Part shown: one piece after another, positions 5,456 to 6,005 of the stretch | How positions within the stretch are numbered: position 1 is the first letter of the stretch | Layout of the letters: every line of letters begins with the position of its first letter | Assembly (NCBI GenBank): GCA_937901105.1 | Contig: CALCHD010000121.1 | Location: forward strand, 1 to 6,005 | DNA length: 6,005 nucleotides | Direction of reading: 5' to 3' | DNA from: an uncultured Bacteroidales bacterium | GTDB lineage: Bacteria; Bacteroidota; Bacteroidia; Bacteroidales; UBA932 | Notes under the pieces: model-generated | Told to the model about the DNA's origin: nothing | The model's database searches: none | The model's input: only the letters and a program-made list of their open reading frames with translations | Program-made: the position numbers and the translations under genes

Positions 5456-6005
5456 ATGAGAAAACTGATATTGTTTTTTGTCCTTTTGGCCTGCAGCATT
5501 CAGCTTATGGCCCAAAAATGGGTTAGGGTAAACAGTGTTGGATACCTTCCTGCAGATGTAAAGGTTGCAGTCTTCATCTCTACAGAGAACACACCTGCAG
5601 AGCAGTTTAATGTGTGTGATGCAGTAACTGGAAAAGTTGTGTACACAGGAACTGTGAAGGCTGTAAGCGGCAAGAAGTGGGGAATGAAGTCTGCCTACAG
5701 GCTGAACTTCAGCGATGTGAAGGGAGAGGGAGGATACTATATTGAGTGTGCTGGAGCAAAATCTCCCAATTTCAGGATAGGAGCTGACGTATATGACGGC
5801 CTTGCAGACTACATGCTGGTTTATATGAGGCAGCAGCGCTGCGGAGACAATCCGTATACAGATACATTGTGCCACCAGCATGACGGCTACATTGTAGACC
5901 ACCCTACACGCAACGGTGAGAAGATTGACGTGAGGGGAGGCTGGCATGATGCAACTGACTATCTCCAGTATCAGACAACATCAGCAATTGCAACATACCA
6001 TATGA
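5456..6005 (+). CDS. Glycoside hydrolase family 9 (cellulase-type) with N-terminal Ig-like domain, 3' truncated by the window
   Basis: Probably an endo- or exo-acting beta-glucanase exported to hydrolyse plant glucans or related oligosaccharides. Only the first 183 codons are present and the frame is open to the edge. Residues 1-20 form a signal peptide ending LMAQ; LLAC (10-13) loosely resembles a lipobox, so lipoprotein export is not excluded. Residues about 24-109 fit the Ig-like domain that precedes many GH9 catalytic domains (VNSVGYLP at 25-32, FRIG at 106-109). The catalytic domain then begins, with CHQHDGYIVD (139-148) and DVRGGWHDATDYLQY (158-172). Asp165 and Asp168 match the conserved GH9 Asp pair (usually DAGD; here DATD). 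The proton-donor Glu lies beyond the window. The ATG at 5456 begins the signal peptide. The gene has its own promoter and no visible link to the metal genes. Confidence 0.85.
   Translation, partial: MRKLILFFVLLACSIQLMAQKWVRVNSVGYLPADVKVAVFISTENTPAEQFNVCDAVTGKVVYTGTVKAVSGKKWGMKSAYRLNFSDVKGEGGYYIECAGAKSPNFRIGADVYDGLADYMLVYMRQQRCGDNPYTDTLCHQHDGYIVDHPTRNGEKIDVRGGWHDATDYLQYQTTSAIATYHM

Noticed and set aside
5420..5947. Minus-strand open frame of 175 codons near the right edge
   Set aside because: It is antisense to a clear GH9 coding sequence with signal peptide, Ig-like domain and catalytic Asp motif, which continues beyond the window.

Overview
The window looks like the chromosome of a Bacteroidales bacterium (phylum Bacteroidota). 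The evidence is a TonB-dependent receptor with an N-terminal carboxypeptidase-regulatory-like domain, signal peptides ending in 'AQ', AT-rich translation starts without a Shine-Dalgarno sequence, and -7 boxes of the Bacteroidota type (TAnnTTTG). A GH9-type polysaccharidase at the right edge suggests a plant-fibre or gut habitat, but that is inference. I cannot name a genus.

Layout from left to right. Bases 1-173 hold a 51-bp tandem repeat: three identical copies plus a diverged partial copy, probably continuing off the left edge. Bases 179-242 hold two hairpins that look like convergent terminators. Bases 241-2004 (minus strand) encode an SppA-type S49 signal peptide peptidase. An 81-bp divergent intergenic region (2005-2085) carries two TACTTTTG boxes in a perfect inverted repeat. 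Bases 2086-5338 (plus strand) form a probable three-gene operon: a small Cys/His-rich exported protein resembling the HYC_CC_PP family, a 761-aa TonB-dependent receptor with an unusual CKMACC motif in its plug, and a 137-aa periplasmic HMA-like protein with a degenerate metal site and a His-rich tail. A strong intrinsic terminator (5361-5391) closes the operon. A new promoter box (5408-5415) then precedes a GH9 glycoside hydrolase that runs off the right edge.

How the genes fit together: the three plus-strand genes look like a transition-metal acquisition or handling module, with copper favoured and zinc possible. The receptor would bring the metal or a metal complex across the outer membrane. 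The two small exported proteins, rich in His and Cys, would bind or relay it in the periplasm or envelope. The assignment rests on family resemblance and motifs; nothing in the sequence fixes the metal. SppA (membrane protein quality control) and the GH9 enzyme appear to be independent transcription units.

The least explained parts are the 51-bp repeat array, where each unit holds a perfect -7-like box and the start of a hairpin, and the palindromic divergent promoter, whose rightward box lies only 5 bp before a GTG start codon.
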